A stretch of 64,000 nt of DNA, from contig NZ_JANQAH010000009.1 in the NCBI RefSeq assembly GCF_024707125.1, positions 840,265 to 904,264 on the forward strand. The letters are read 5' to 3'. The notes below the pieces were generated by a model that did no database searches, was not told where the DNA came from, and was given only the letters and a program-made list of their open reading frames with translations. Positions 36,392 through 45,330 of the stretch are shown here, in pieces; the first letter of the stretch is position 1, and the number at the start of each line of letters is the position of its first letter. Origin of the DNA: Devosia sp. GTDB taxonomy: Bacteria; Pseudomonadota; Alphaproteobacteria; Rhizobiales; Devosiaceae. A program made the position numbers and the translations under genes.

Positions 36392-37209
36392 GCCAGTTCC
36401 TGCACCGCGGCCCGGGCCCGTCCGCGCGGAATGCAGATCGGCCGTCCGTGTACCGGATCGGTCATGATCGCCGCGTCGACCTCGAACACCTCGGCCAGCA
36501 GTTCTGGCTTCATCAGCTCTTCCGGCTGTCCCAGCGCCCGCACGCGTCCCTCATGCACAAAAACCAGCTGGTCGGCATAGCGCGCCGCCAGATTGAGATC
36601 GTGCAGCACCAGCACGATGGTGCGCCCGTCTTCCTGATTGAGTTTTGAAACGAGATCGAGGCAATCGAGCTGATGGGCCATGTCGAGATGGTTGACCGGC
36701 TCGTCGAGACAGATGACGTCAGTTTCCTGCGCCAGCACCATGGCAATCCAGGCCCGCTGCAATTGCCCACCCGAAAGCGAACCGATGCGGCGCGTCTTCA
36801 GACCCGTCACCCCTGTGCCGTCCATGGCGCGATTGACGGCGACACCATCCTTCTCGCTCCAGGGCTGCAACATGGCCTGATGCGGATAGCGGCCCAGCCG
36901 CACCAGCTCCTCCACGGTCATATCGGGCGGCGCCGATGGGTTCTGGGCCAAAAGCCCGATCTGCCGCGCCAGGTCCTTGGCGCCGAGCGAAGCGATATCG
37001 ACATTGTCGAGAAAAATCTGCCCCTTCTGGCCCGTATGGAGGCGCCGAATGGCGCGCAGCAGCGTGGACTTGCCGCAGCCATTAGGCCCGGCCAGCACCG
37101 TCACCTTGCCGCGCGGAATGGGCAGGTTCAGCGCGTCGAGCACCGTGTCGTGCCCGTAAGTCAGGGTGAGGTCGCGTACCTCGATGCGGCTCGGAACGAG
37201 GTCAGCCAT
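36388..37209 (-). CDS. Ferric-siderophore ABC transporter ATP-binding protein (FepC/FhuC type)
   Basis: A 273-residue ATPase that drives ferric-siderophore import through two FecCD permeases. The start at 37209 ([14 protein letters not shown]) gives the family's N-terminus; an upstream in-frame ATG at 37260 lies inside the permease gene. Walker A is [13 protein letters not shown], the signature [14 protein letters not shown], Walker [17 protein letters not shown], and the switch His is in [12 protein letters not shown]. It is the last gene of the minus-strand operon and overlaps the permease by 8 bases. Confidence 0.92.
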   Translation of the reverse strand: MADLVPSRIEVRDLTLTYGHDTVLDALNLPIPRGKVTVLAGPNGCGKSTLLRAIRRLHTGQKGQIFLDNVDIASLGAKDLARQIGLLAQNPSAPPDMTVEELVRLGRYPHQAMLQPWSEKDGVAVNRAMDGTGVTGLKTRRIGSLSGGQLQRAWIAMVLAQETDVICLDEPVNHLDMAHQLDCLDLVSKLNQEDGRTIVLVLHDLNLAARYADQLVFVHEGRVRALGQPEELMKPELLAEVFEVDAAIMTDPVHGRPICIPRGRARAAVQELA

Positions 37210-38245
37210 TGGTCTTGTCCTTGCGCATAAGGAGGAAGAGGAAATAGGGCGCGCCAACAATGGCGGTTACCGTGCCCGCCGGCACTTCAAGCGGGGTAAA
37301 GACGACGCGCACCAAAAGGTCAGCGCCGATCAGCATCATCGCGCCGAGGAGGCATGAGGTGAGTATCCCCGCAAAGCGCGAACGCCCCACCAGCAGCCGC
37401 GCCAGATGCGGCGCGATCAGTCCCAGAAAGCCGACGCCGCCCACAAAGGCTACGGCAATCGAGGTCAGCACGGCCGCAACGAAAAACACGGCAATGCGAT
37501 AGACCGGCAGATTGAGCCCGATGCTACGCGAGGAAACGTCGTCGAGATCGGCCGGCGGCAAGTCCTTGGCCAGCCACGCCGCCACCAGCACCGTGGGCAC
37601 GAGGCAGATCGCCATGATCTGGATTTCGCTCCAGGAAATGGCATTGACCGCACCGGCGAGCCAACGCGCCGCCTGCGCCGCCTGATAGACCGGCCCAACC
37701 AGCATGAAGACCGTCGTCAGCGCCTTGGCCACAGCCGCAATGGCAATGCCGAACAGCAAGAGGCGAATGGCCGAGGACGATTGCCGCCCCGACAGAATAA
37801 AGACCAAAGAAATCGCCGTCAGCGCCCCGATCGCCGCCGCGAGGGGCTGCCAGGCAACCGACACGGTCAGCGCATTGGATTCGTTGGAAAAGATGGCGAG
37901 GAACAGCACGACGCCAAGCGCCGCCCCATCGACGACACCCAGCACGCCCGGCGAAGCCAGCTCATTGCGCGTGATGCGCTGCAGGAGATAGCCCGAAAAC
38001 GCGATGGCTGCCCCGGCAATGGCCGCTGCCATGACGCGCGGCATGCGCAATTGCCAGACCACCAGCTTTTCCGTCTTTTCCCCGCCGCCGAGGATGACAT
38101 TGGCGACCGTCTCGAGCGGGATCCAGGTCGAGCCAAAGCCAACGGCCGCGAGCGTGAGCAGCACAAAAAGCCCGACAATGATGAGAACGATTGCCCCGAT
38201 GCCAAAGCGGCGCCCGGCGGGGGCAGAGACAGCCAGAGTGCTCAT
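37202..38245 (-). CDS. Ferric-siderophore ABC transporter permease (FecCD family)
   Basis: A 347-residue inner-membrane permease of the BtuC/FhuB/FecCD type with about ten hydrophobic segments. Family motifs are LRMPRVMAAAIAGAAIAFSG (about 66-85), NELASPGVLGVVDGAALGV, FVGGVGFLGLIAPHLARLLV and a final IVGAPYFLFLLMRK. It pairs with the next FecCD protein as a heterodimer and overlaps it by 4 bases. Confidence 0.92.
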   Translation of the reverse strand: MSTLAVSAPAGRRFGIGAIVLIIVGLFVLLTLAAVGFGSTWIPLETVANVILGGGEKTEKLVVWQLRMPRVMAAAIAGAAIAFSGYLLQRITRNELASPGVLGVVDGAALGVVLFLAIFSNESNALTVSVAWQPLAAAIGALTAISLVFILSGRQSSSAIRLLLFGIAIAAVAKALTTVFMLVGPVYQAAQAARWLAGAVNAISWSEIQIMAICLVPTVLVAAWLAKDLPPADLDDVSSRSIGLNLPVYRIAVFFVAAVLTSIAVAFVGGVGFLGLIAPHLARLLVGRSRFAGILTSCLLGAMMLIGADLLVRVVFTPLEVPAGTVTAIVGAPYFLFLLMRKDKTNG

Positions 38246-39264
38246 GCCGCTCTCCGCATCAAAAGAACCAGGAGGACAATGGCCCCGACCACAGCGGTGA
38301 TCGCACCCACCGGCGCCTCGACCGGATAAATCACGAAGCGCGCCGCCACATCGGCCAGCGTCGCATAAACCGCGCCGAACAAGGCCGCCGCCGGCAATTG
38401 ATGAATATGCCGCAAGCCCACCAGCCGCCGCGCCGCATGCGGCACGACAAGGCCGACAAAAGCCACCGGCCCCGCCATGGAAACAGCCGCGCCTGTCAGA
38501 AGCGCCACGGCAACGAAGGCCAGCCCCCGCACCGCCGCTAGCGGTACACCGAGCCCCGCCGCGGTTGAATCGTCGGCCTGCAGCGCATCGAGCGCCCGCG
38601 CCAGCGCGATCCCGATCACCGCACCCACGATCACCACCGGCAGCCCATTGTAAAAGAGCGCAATCGGCCGATCGACAAAGGCACCAGAGAGCCAGAACAG
38701 CAATTGCTGCAGTTGCGCCTCGTTGCTCGTCAGCAGCACTTCGACAAAGGCATGCGAGAGGCTGGCAAAAGTCACGCCCACCAGCACGATCTTCAATGGA
38801 GAAAGCCCGCCCGCGCTCGCGGCTACGCCAAAAACCACGATCGCCGTAACAAAGGCCCCAAACGCTGCCGCCAGCGACAACCCGGCCAGCGATTGCACGC
38901 CGAACATGATGCTTGCCACCACCACGGCCAGCGACGCCCCTGCATTGAGCCCCAGCGTATCGGGCGAAGCGATGCGATTGCGCGAGAGGGTCTGCACCAT
39001 CACCCCGGCCATGCCCAAAGCGGCACCGGCCAGCGGCGCAATCAGCGCCCGCGGCAGTCGCAGCCCCGCGATCACCACGGCCACTTCCGACCCATCATGG
39101 GCGAAAAGCGCCATCCAGACCTGGTCCAGCGAATAGAGCTTATAGCCCAGCGTCAGGCTCATCAGCATGGACAGGGCCAGCAGCAGGATCAGCCCCGCAT
39201 AGACCTGTACCGGACCCAGGCGCAGGCCCTGCGATTGTGGTGACATTGCCAGTGTGGACACCAC
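38242..39264 (-). CDS. Ferric-siderophore ABC transporter permease (FecCD family), first gene of operon
   Basis: A 340-residue inner-membrane permease, partner of the preceding FecCD protein. Motifs are LRLPRALIAPLAGAALGMAG, NRIASPDTLGLNAGASLAVV, MAGPVAFVGLVVPHAARRLV and the C-terminal PVGAITAVVGAIVLLVLLMR. The start is uncertain: GTG at 39264 or ATG at 39246 (six codons in), neither with a strong ribosome site. The promoter region is shared with the divergent binding proteins and holds an IRO box. Confidence 0.9.
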   Translation of the reverse strand: MVSTLAMSPQSQGLRLGPVQVYAGLILLLALSMLMSLTLGYKLYSLDQVWMALFAHDGSEVAVVIAGLRLPRALIAPLAGAALGMAGVMVQTLSRNRIASPDTLGLNAGASLAVVVASIMFGVQSLAGLSLAAAFGAFVTAIVVFGVAASAGGLSPLKIVLVGVTFASLSHAFVEVLLTSNEAQLQQLLFWLSGAFVDRPIALFYNGLPVVIVGAVIGIALARALDALQADDSTAAGLGVPLAAVRGLAFVAVALLTGAAVSMAGPVAFVGLVVPHAARRLVGLRHIHQLPAAALFGAVYATLADVAARFVIYPVEAPVGAITAVVGAIVLLVLLMRRAA

Positions 39265-39280
39265 TGGGCCCCCATATAGT

Positions 39281-39295
39281 TGATGTTGACAGTCA
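39281..39295. promoter_or_regulatory. IRO box (RirA operator candidate) between siderophore operons
   Basis: TGA-N9-TCA, the reported RirA motif, lies 17 bases before the permease gene and about 70 before the first binding-protein gene. RirA itself is encoded at 23569. One such match is expected by chance about every 4 kb on one strand, so the position in a 103-base divergent iron promoter is what gives it weight. Confidence 0.55.
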
Positions 39296-39367
39296 AATTA
39301 AATTCTGACTTTTTGCACCCATCCAATTTCCGACTAACGATGTCAAGAAAAGATGGGGGAGGGGGAC

Positions 39368-40282
39368 ATGAAGTCTCTGCATCTGCTGCTTATGCCGCTG
39401 GCCCTGACGGGCCTGCTTGCCGTGCCGACCTTCGCCCGAGAAATCACCCATGCCATGGGCGTCACCGATGTGCCGGACAATCCGCAGCGCGTCGTCGTCC
39501 TCACCAATGAAGGCAATGAGGCGCTGCTCGCCGTCGGCGTCGTCCCGATTGGTGCGGTGGAAAGCTGGAAGGGCGATCCCTGGTACGACTACCTGATGCC
39601 CCAGCTTGAGGGTGTCACCCTTCTGGGCACCGAGGGCGAACCCAATCTCGAACTCATCGCCAGCCTCGAACCCGATCTGATCCTCGGCAGCAAGGTGCGC
39701 CAGGAAAAGGTCTATGAGCAGCTTTCCGCCATTGCCCCCACGGTGATGACCGAAACGCTCGGCGCGCCCTGGAAGGAAAACCTCGTCGTCTACGCTGATG
39801 CGGTCGGCAAATCGTCCGAAGGCGCCGCCGCGCTCGCCGCGTTCGACCAGCGCATCGGCGCCATCCGCGCCGCTCTCGGCACCTCGGTCGAAGACACCAT
39901 CTCCCTCGTGCGTGTTTCGCCCGCACGTACGCGCATGTATCTGAAGGCCTCGTTCCCCGGCGCTATCTTTGACGCCATCGGCTTCAAGCGCCCCGCGACC
40001 CAGGACAAGGACGGCTTTGCCGAAGACCTGACCAAGGAACGCATTCCCGAACTCGCGGCCACCCGCATCTTCTATTTCTCGCCCGATCCGACCGACAAGG
40101 AAGCCGAAGCCAATCTCGCCGATTGGACCGCCGATCCGCTCTGGCTCGGCCTCGAGGCGGTGAAGGCCGATCAGGCCAAGCGCGTCGACGACGCTACCTG
40201 GATCGCCGCCGGCGGCATTTTTGCCGCCAATATCGCTCTCGACGACATCGAGGCCACCTATGGCCTCGCCTCTACCCGCTGA
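39368..40282 (+). CDS. Iron-siderophore ABC transporter binding protein, tandem copy 1
   Basis: A 304-residue periplasmic binding protein of the FecB/FhuD (peripla_BP_2) type. ATG 39368 follows GGGGGAGGGGG and gives a signal peptide ending in PTFAR (about 23). The mature N-terminus reads EITHAMGVTDVPDNPQRVVV. NLELIASLEPDLILGSKVRQ, YEQLSAIAPTVM and the end YGLASTR are shared with the next two genes. It is the first of three paralogues divergent from one permease/ATPase set. Confidence 0.9.
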   Translation: MKSLHLLLMPLALTGLLAVPTFAREITHAMGVTDVPDNPQRVVVLTNEGNEALLAVGVVPIGAVESWKGDPWYDYLMPQLEGVTLLGTEGEPNLELIASLEPDLILGSKVRQEKVYEQLSAIAPTVMTETLGAPWKENLVVYADAVGKSSEGAAALAAFDQRIGAIRAALGTSVEDTISLVRVSPARTRMYLKASFPGAIFDAIGFKRPATQDKDGFAEDLTKERIPELAATRIFYFSPDPTDKEAEANLADWTADPLWLGLEAVKADQAKRVDDATWIAAGGIFAANIALDDIEATYGLASTR

Positions 40283-40305
40283 CTTTCAACTGAGGAGCTC
40301 CTCCC

Positions 40306-41214
40306 ATGTTCCACCGTTTCGTAACTGCCGTCGCCGCCGTGGCGCTGCTGAGCGCCCCGGTCTTCGCCCGCGAAATCACCCACGCCATGGGCGTCACCGA
40401 TGTGCCGGACAATCCGCAGCGCATCGTCGTCCTCACCAATGAAGGCACCGAGGCGCTCCTCGCCATCGGCGTCAAGCCGGTCGGCGCCGTAAAATCCTTC
40501 GTCGGCGATCCGTGGTGGGATCACATCGCCGCTGACATGACCGATGTCGTGGTCGTGGGCGAAGAGTCGGCCGTGAACCTTGAAGTGCTGCTCTCGCTCG
40601 AGCCCGATCTGATCCTGGGCAACAAGATGCGCCACGAAAAGATCTACGAGCAGCTTTCCGCCATCGCCCCGACCGTTGTTTCCGAGCGTCTCCGCGGCGA
40701 CTGGAAAATCAACATGGCGCTCTACACCGACGCCGTCGGCAAGGGCGAAGACGGCAAGGCGGCTCTCGCCAAGTATGACGGCCGCATCGCCGCGCTCCAC
40801 GACTCGCTCGGCGCCTCGCTCGATGAGAAGATCTCCATCGCCCGCTTCATGTCCGGCCAGACCCGCATCATGTTCAAGGACAGTTTTTCGGGCCTCGCTC
40901 TCTCCGAACTCGGCTTCCAGCGCCCTGCCACCCAGGACAAGGACGAGTTCGCCGAAGAGATCACCAAGGAACGCATCCCTGAATTCGAAGGCGATCGCCT
41001 GTTCTACTTCACCTATGAAACCGGCAATGGCGAAGGTGACACCCAGGCCAAGGACTGGCTGGCCGATCCGCTCTGGAACAATCTCGAAGTGGTCAAATCA
41101 GGCAAGGTCCACCCCGTCTCCGACGCCATCTGGAACACGGCCGGCGGCTATATCGCTGCCAACCTGATGCTCGACGACATCGAAAAGATCTACGGGTTGG
41201 CAAGCACTCGCTAA
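40306..41214 (+). CDS. Iron-siderophore ABC transporter binding protein, tandem copy 2
   Basis: A 302-residue paralogue of the preceding gene, 23 bases downstream, with a signal peptide ending in PVFAR (about 22). It shares EITHAMGVTDVPDNPQRIVV, YEQLSAIAPTVV and YGLASTR with copy 1. A 75-base stretch (40372-40446) is 73/75 identical in DNA to 39440-39514 of copy 1, though the rest is clearly more divergent. The different middle segments suggest a different ligand from copies 1 and 3. Confidence 0.9.
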   Translation: MFHRFVTAVAAVALLSAPVFAREITHAMGVTDVPDNPQRIVVLTNEGTEALLAIGVKPVGAVKSFVGDPWWDHIAADMTDVVVVGEESAVNLEVLLSLEPDLILGNKMRHEKIYEQLSAIAPTVVSERLRGDWKINMALYTDAVGKGEDGKAALAKYDGRIAALHDSLGASLDEKISIARFMSGQTRIMFKDSFSGLALSELGFQRPATQDKDEFAEEITKERIPEFEGDRLFYFTYETGNGEGDTQAKDWLADPLWNNLEVVKSGKVHPVSDAIWNTAGGYIAANLMLDDIEKIYGLASTR

Positions 41215-41240
41215 GCACCGAAAACGCCCCAACCTCCAAT

Positions 41241-41309
41241 GTCACCTCGGCCTTAGGCCGGGGCCCATCCTGAAATCTCAAGATGGATCCCGGCCTTCGC
41301 CGGGATGAC
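41241..41309. repeat. Palindromic intergenic repeat, family D
   Basis: Two units face each other: CCTCGGCCTTAGGCCGGGG near 41245 and ATCCCGGCCTTCGCCGGGAT near 41287. They are bounded by GTCA and TGAC. It occupies the 140-base gap between binding-protein copies 2 and 3. Confidence 0.7.
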
Positions 41310-41354
41310 AGCCGGCGGGTTGGGCAACACCACTCCCACCACAGGAAACCGAGA

Positions 41355-42281
41355 ATGCTCTCTCTCCGCTCCTCCGCTGCCCTGGCCGCCGTCTTCGTTG
41401 CTGCCGCCACGCTCGTCGCGCCGGCTTTTGCCCGCGAAGTCACCCATGCCATGGGAACAACCGAAGTGCCCGACGCCCCGCTGCGCGTCGTCATCCTCAC
41501 CAATGAAGGCACCGAGGCCCTGCTCGCCCTCGGCGTAAAGCCCGTCGGCGCCGCCCAGAGCTGGGATGGCAATCCCTGGCACGCACACCTGACCGATCTC
41601 CTCGTCGACACCGTCGACCTCGGCACCGAACTGGCCGTCGATCTCGAAGTGCTGGCAACGCTCGAACCCGATCTCATCCTCGGCACCAAGGTGCGTCAGG
41701 AAAAGATCTATGAGCAGCTGTCCGCCATTGCTCCCACCGTCATGACCGAAACCATCGGCGGCGAGTGGCAGGAAAACCTGAAGTTCTACGCTGCGGCCCT
41801 CGGCAAGGATGCGGAAGCCGAAGCCGTTCTCGCCACCTTCGACGCCCGCACCAAGGCGATCCACGATGCCCTGGGCGATGCCGTCAACGAACAGATCTCC
41901 ATGGTCCGCTTCTCGCCCAACCGCACCCGCATCTATTACAAGGATACGTTTAGCGGCCTGATCCTCGACCAGATCGGTTTCCAGCGCCCGCCCGCCCAGG
42001 ACAAGGACGAGTTCGCCGAGGAAGTGACCAAGGAACGCATCCCCGACATGGCCGGCGATCGCATTTTCTACTTCTCGAGCGATCTCAAGGATGCCGAGCC
42101 CGAAGCCAATCTTGCCGACTGGCTGGCCGATCCGCTCTGGAACAATCTTGAGGCCGTCAAGGCCGGCAAGGCCCAGCGCGTCAGCGAAATCACCTGGAAC
42201 ACCGGCGGCGGAATCTACTCGGCCAACCTGATGCTCGACGATATCGAGAAGATCTACGGCCTCGAAAGCACCCGGAAGTAA
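41355..42281 (+). CDS. Iron-siderophore ABC transporter binding protein, tandem copy 3
   Basis: A 308-residue paralogue. ATG 41355 follows AGGAAACCGAG; an upstream in-frame ATG at 41283 lies in the repeat element. The signal peptide ends in PAFAR (about 26). The mature start EVTHAMGTTEVPDAPLRVVI is more divergent than in copies 1 and 2, while DQIGFQRPPAQDKDEFAEEV and YGLESTRK follow the family. A repeat separates it from copy 2, so it may be expressed at a different level. Confidence 0.9.
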   Translation: MLSLRSSAALAAVFVAAATLVAPAFAREVTHAMGTTEVPDAPLRVVILTNEGTEALLALGVKPVGAAQSWDGNPWHAHLTDLLVDTVDLGTELAVDLEVLATLEPDLILGTKVRQEKIYEQLSAIAPTVMTETIGGEWQENLKFYAAALGKDAEAEAVLATFDARTKAIHDALGDAVNEQISMVRFSPNRTRIYYKDTFSGLILDQIGFQRPPAQDKDEFAEEVTKERIPDMAGDRIFYFSSDLKDAEPEANLADWLADPLWNNLEAVKAGKAQRVSEITWNTGGGIYSANLMLDDIEKIYGLESTRK

Positions 42282-42333
42282 GGTTCTCAACAGATCGTCA
42301 CGACCACATGGGGACACCTCCCCACCACCAAAC

Positions 42334-42417
42334 GTCATCCTCGGGCTTGACCCGAGGACACTTCACCTGCTGAGGCCGCAGTAAGTACAGAGCCCTCGGG
42401 TCAAGCCCGAGGGTGAC
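42334..42417. repeat. Palindromic intergenic repeat, family C (CCTCGGGCTTGACCCGAGG)
   Basis: Two inverted units (near 42339 and 42394) are bounded by GTCATCC and GGGTGAC. They lie between the convergent binding-protein copy 3 and the beta-lactamase gene, where they may act as a bidirectional terminator. Confidence 0.8.
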
Positions 42418-42441
42418 GATCGGTAAAGGATGGCCGGCCGG

Positions 42442-43248
42442 CTATAGCCCCGCAACCAACCCCGCCCAATCCTCCACCAGTTCGTCCCGTGCCCTGAGCC
42501 CGCCACTCTTCTGGTGCCGCTGCTCATCCTGCGCCAAGCGCACGAAAACCAGCCGCCGATCACCCTTCTCGGCCCAGCCCACATACCAACCCCAGCCCCG
42601 CGCCCGGTCGAAATTCCCATCCGCCATCCGCGGAAAGGCCGAGCCTGTCTTGCCCTGCAGCGTCCAGCCGTCGCTGGTCCCGCCCAGCTGCACCAGTTCC
42701 ATGGTCCCTGAGATCACCGCCGGCGACACCGGCAGCTTGCCATCCACCAGCGCCGCGACAAACCCCGCCTGCTCCAGCGGCGATATCTTCAGCGACGAAG
42801 AAATCCAGGATCGTTCAAGCCCATTATCCTTGCCCAGATCGCCGGAAAAATCGGCATTCCCGTAGCCAAATTTCTGCGCATAGGCCGTCAGCTTTTCGGC
42901 CCCGAGCATCTCGGTCAACCGCTGCGAATACCAGACCGTGGAATTGGCCATCCACATGGTCGGGTCCGTATCCTGCCGCCAGGCTTCGCCCATCCAGTCG
43001 GCATAACCTTCCTTGAAGGGGAGTTTCGGCTCATGCGCCGAGGTGATGATTCCAGCATCATATGCCATCACCGCCAGCGCCACCTTGAAGGTCGAAGCCG
43101 GCGTCACCCGCGTTTCGCAGTCGCCTTCTTGGTGCAAGACCGTCCGCGTCACCGCATCGGCAATCAGTGTACAAATATCCCGCGCCTGTGCTGGAACGGC
43201 CAAGGCAAAGACACCCGCCAGAGCGGCGGCAAATAAAGTCAGTCGCAC
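42442..43248 (-). CDS. Class D (OXA-type) beta-lactamase
   Basis: A 268-residue periplasmic serine beta-lactamase. The GTG at 43248 follows GGGAGA and starts a signal peptide ending in PAQAR (about 23); the ATG at 43323 would add 25 residues. All class D motifs are present: STFK at 52-55 (catalytic Ser, carbamylated Lys), STV at 103-105, YGN at 129-131, KTG at 200-202 and WYVG at 221-224. It therefore looks catalytically intact. No mobile element is near and base composition looks ordinary, so it is probably a resident chromosomal gene. The lytic transglycosylase gene lies 109 bases upstream. Confidence 0.93.
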   Translation of the reverse strand: MRLTLFAAALAGVFALAVPAQARDICTLIADAVTRTVLHQEGDCETRVTPASTFKVALAVMAYDAGIITSAHEPKLPFKEGYADWMGEAWRQDTDPTMWMANSTVWYSQRLTEMLGAEKLTAYAQKFGYGNADFSGDLGKDNGLERSWISSSLKISPLEQAGFVAALVDGKLPVSPAVISGTMELVQLGGTSDGWTLQGKTGSAFPRMADGNFDRARGWGWYVGWAEKGDRRLVFVRLAQDEQRHQKSGGLRARDELVEDWAGLVAGL

Positions 43249-43357
43249 GAAAATCTCCCCCGGCCTTCTGGCCGCGCGCCAGTTCTTCAGCCCCGCTGCG
43301 TCGCAATTGTGACGCGGCAGCACTCATGGTGAAGAGGAGGTAAAGGAGAAAAGCGCC

Positions 43358-43936
43358 TTAGCGCAGCCCAGACTTTTCGAGCAGGCCCAGGCGCTTGGCG
43401 TCGTAATAATAGCCACTGGCATAGAGCTGCATGGCGCGGTCGTGATTGCCGCCCGCCGTCACATAGGCGCCGGCGAGATAGCGCACGGCAAAACGCAGAT
43501 TGGTTTCCGCATCGAGCAGGCCCGCGGCTTCACCTGAAAAACCCATGCCGCGTGCCGTGGCGTGGCTGATCTGCATCAGCCCGTAATAGGGCCCATTGCG
43601 CGCCGCCGGATTGTAGCCGCTTTCGCGTACGATCACCCGGCGCACTAGGCTTTCCGGCACGCTGTATTGGGTCGAATAGTGGGAAATCAGCCCATCGAGC
43701 GAGCCGCGCTCGCTGGCGGCAAAGCCGAGCAGCAGGTCTGAACCGGCGCGCGGCACATTCGCCGCCTTGGGCACATGGCCCGCCGGGGTCGGCATTGGCG
43801 CTACGGGGGCAGCGGCAGCAATGGCAGCAGAAGCGGATTTATTGCCCGGAAGCGGCTTGATGCCGGACATGGAGCAGCCCGAGACGATGACCGCCAGCGC
43901 CAAAAGTCCCGCCAGAGGTATGGCTCGTGCCGTCAT
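43358..43936 (-). CDS. Lytic transglycosylase (SLT domain) lipoprotein
   Basis: A 192-residue envelope enzyme that cleaves peptidoglycan glycan strands. ATG 43936 is chosen because AGGACGAAGG precedes it; an ATG at 43972 adds 12 residues. A lipobox (VSGC, Cys about 21) predicts lipid anchoring. An Ala/Pro-rich linker follows, then the SLT domain with catalytic Glu in RRVIVRESGYNPAARN and the motif YYGLMQISHATARGMGF. The C-terminal NLRFAVRYLAGAYVTAGGN is also typical. Confidence 0.92.
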   Translation of the reverse strand: MTARAIPLAGLLALAVIVSGCSMSGIKPLPGNKSASAAIAAAAPVAPMPTPAGHVPKAANVPRAGSDLLLGFAASERGSLDGLISHYSTQYSVPESLVRRVIVRESGYNPAARNGPYYGLMQISHATARGMGFSGEAAGLLDAETNLRFAVRYLAGAYVTAGGNHDRAMQLYASGYYYDAKRLGLLEKSGLR

Positions 43937-44126
43937 GCCTTCGTCCTTTTGCGGATGCTTCAATTGCGGCATCTAAGCCCAAATCGCGGCGCCTTGATGG
44001 CAGAACAATGTTCCCATGCCGCGCAAGCATATTGTGATCACTATGCCGGCTTCTGCCGTCAAAAGGTTTACGCTTCCTTACTGCAATTGCTTAGGTGATG
44101 AAAGCAAGTCTATCAAAAACCGGCTC

Positions 44127-45329
44127 TCAGACCCGTTCGAGCCCCACGGCAATACCCTGGCCAACGCCGATACACATGGTCGCCAGCGCCCGTTTCTTGC
44201 CCGTAAGCGCCAGTTCCAGCGCCGCCGTCCCGGTAATCCGCGCACCACTCATCCCCAGCGGATGCCCCAATGCAATCGCCCCGCCATTGGGGTTCACGCG
44301 CGGATCGTCTTCGGCAATCCCGAGGTCGCGCAGCACGGCAATACCCTGGCTCGCAAAAGCCTCGTTGAGCTCGATCACATCGAAATCGCCAGCCGAAAGC
44401 CCCAGCCGCGCAAACAGCTTTTTGCTGGCCGGCGCCGGCCCCATGCCCATGATCCGCGGCTCGACGCCCGCAGTAGCGCCACCCAGAATCCGCGCAATCG
44501 GCGTGAGGCCATACTTCCTGGCCGCCGCCTCCGAAGCAATGATCAGCGCTGCCGCCCCATCATTCACCCCCGAAGCATTCCCCGCGGTAACCGTCCCATT
44601 GGGAAAAAGCGGGCGCAACTTCGCCAGCGTTTCCACGCTCGTCCCGGCGCGCGGGTGCTCGTCGGTATCGACGACAACCGGATCGCCCTTTTTCTGCGCA
44701 ATCGAAACCGGCACGATTTCCCGGCCCAGCCGCCCGTTCTTCTGCGCCGCCACAGCCTTGTCCTGGCTCCGCACGGCAAAAGCGTCCTGCGCGTCCCGCG
44801 ACACGCCAAATTCCTGCGCCACGTTCTCGCCGGTCTCGGGCATGGAATCGACACCATAAAGCGCCTTCATCGCCGGATTGACGAAGCGCCAGCCGATGGT
44901 CGTGTCATAAATCTCCGCATTGCGCGAAAACGCCGTGTCCGCCTTGGGCAGCACGAAAGGCGCCCGCGACATGCTCTCGGTGCCGCCGGCAATCACCAGG
45001 TCGGCCTCACCAGCCTTGATCGCCCGAGCCGCCGCAATGACCGCATCCATGCCCGAGCCACAAAGCCGGTTGATCGTCGTCCCGGTCACCCCCACCGGCA
45101 GTCCCGCCAGCAGCAGGCTCATCCGCGCGACATTGCGATTGTCCTCGCCCGCCTGATTGGCATTGCCAAAGATGACGTCGTCGACCGCATCCCAATCGAC
45201 CTGAGTCTGCTCCGCCATCAGCGCCTTGAGCGGAATTGCCCCCAGATCATCCGGCCGCACGGAAGACAGCGACCCACCAAACCGCCCGATCGGCGTGCGC
45301 TTAAATGCGCAGATAAAAGCCTCAGCCAT
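44127..45329 (-). CDS. pcaF: 3-Oxoadipyl-CoA thiolase
   Basis: A 400-residue thiolase that splits 3-oxoadipyl-CoA into succinyl-CoA and acetyl-CoA, the last step of the beta-ketoadipate pathway. The start at 45329 follows GGAGG; an ATG at 45362 lies within pcaJ. The acyl-binding Cys is in NRLCGSGMDAV (about 90), the His in GGAIALGHPLGMSGAR and the second Cys in ATMCIGVGQG. RDAQDAFAVRSQ and DFDVIELNEAFA are family motifs. It begins directly after pcaJ in pcaIJF, which separates it from general acetoacetyl-CoA thiolases. Confidence 0.94.
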   Translation of the reverse strand: MAEAFICAFKRTPIGRFGGSLSSVRPDDLGAIPLKALMAEQTQVDWDAVDDVIFGNANQAGEDNRNVARMSLLLAGLPVGVTGTTINRLCGSGMDAVIAAARAIKAGEADLVIAGGTESMSRAPFVLPKADTAFSRNAEIYDTTIGWRFVNPAMKALYGVDSMPETGENVAQEFGVSRDAQDAFAVRSQDKAVAAQKNGRLGREIVPVSIAQKKGDPVVVDTDEHPRAGTSVETLAKLRPLFPNGTVTAGNASGVNDGAAALIIASEAAARKYGLTPIARILGGATAGVEPRIMGMGPAPASKKLFARLGLSAGDFDVIELNEAFASQGIAVLRDLGIAEDDPRVNPNGGAIALGHPLGMSGARITGTAALELALTGKKRALATMCIGVGQGIAVGLERV

Positions 45330-45330
45330 T

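Noticed and set aside
42442..43936. Considered as horizontally acquired resistance island
   Set aside because: No integrase, IS, integron or composition shift was seen around the beta-lactamase gene.
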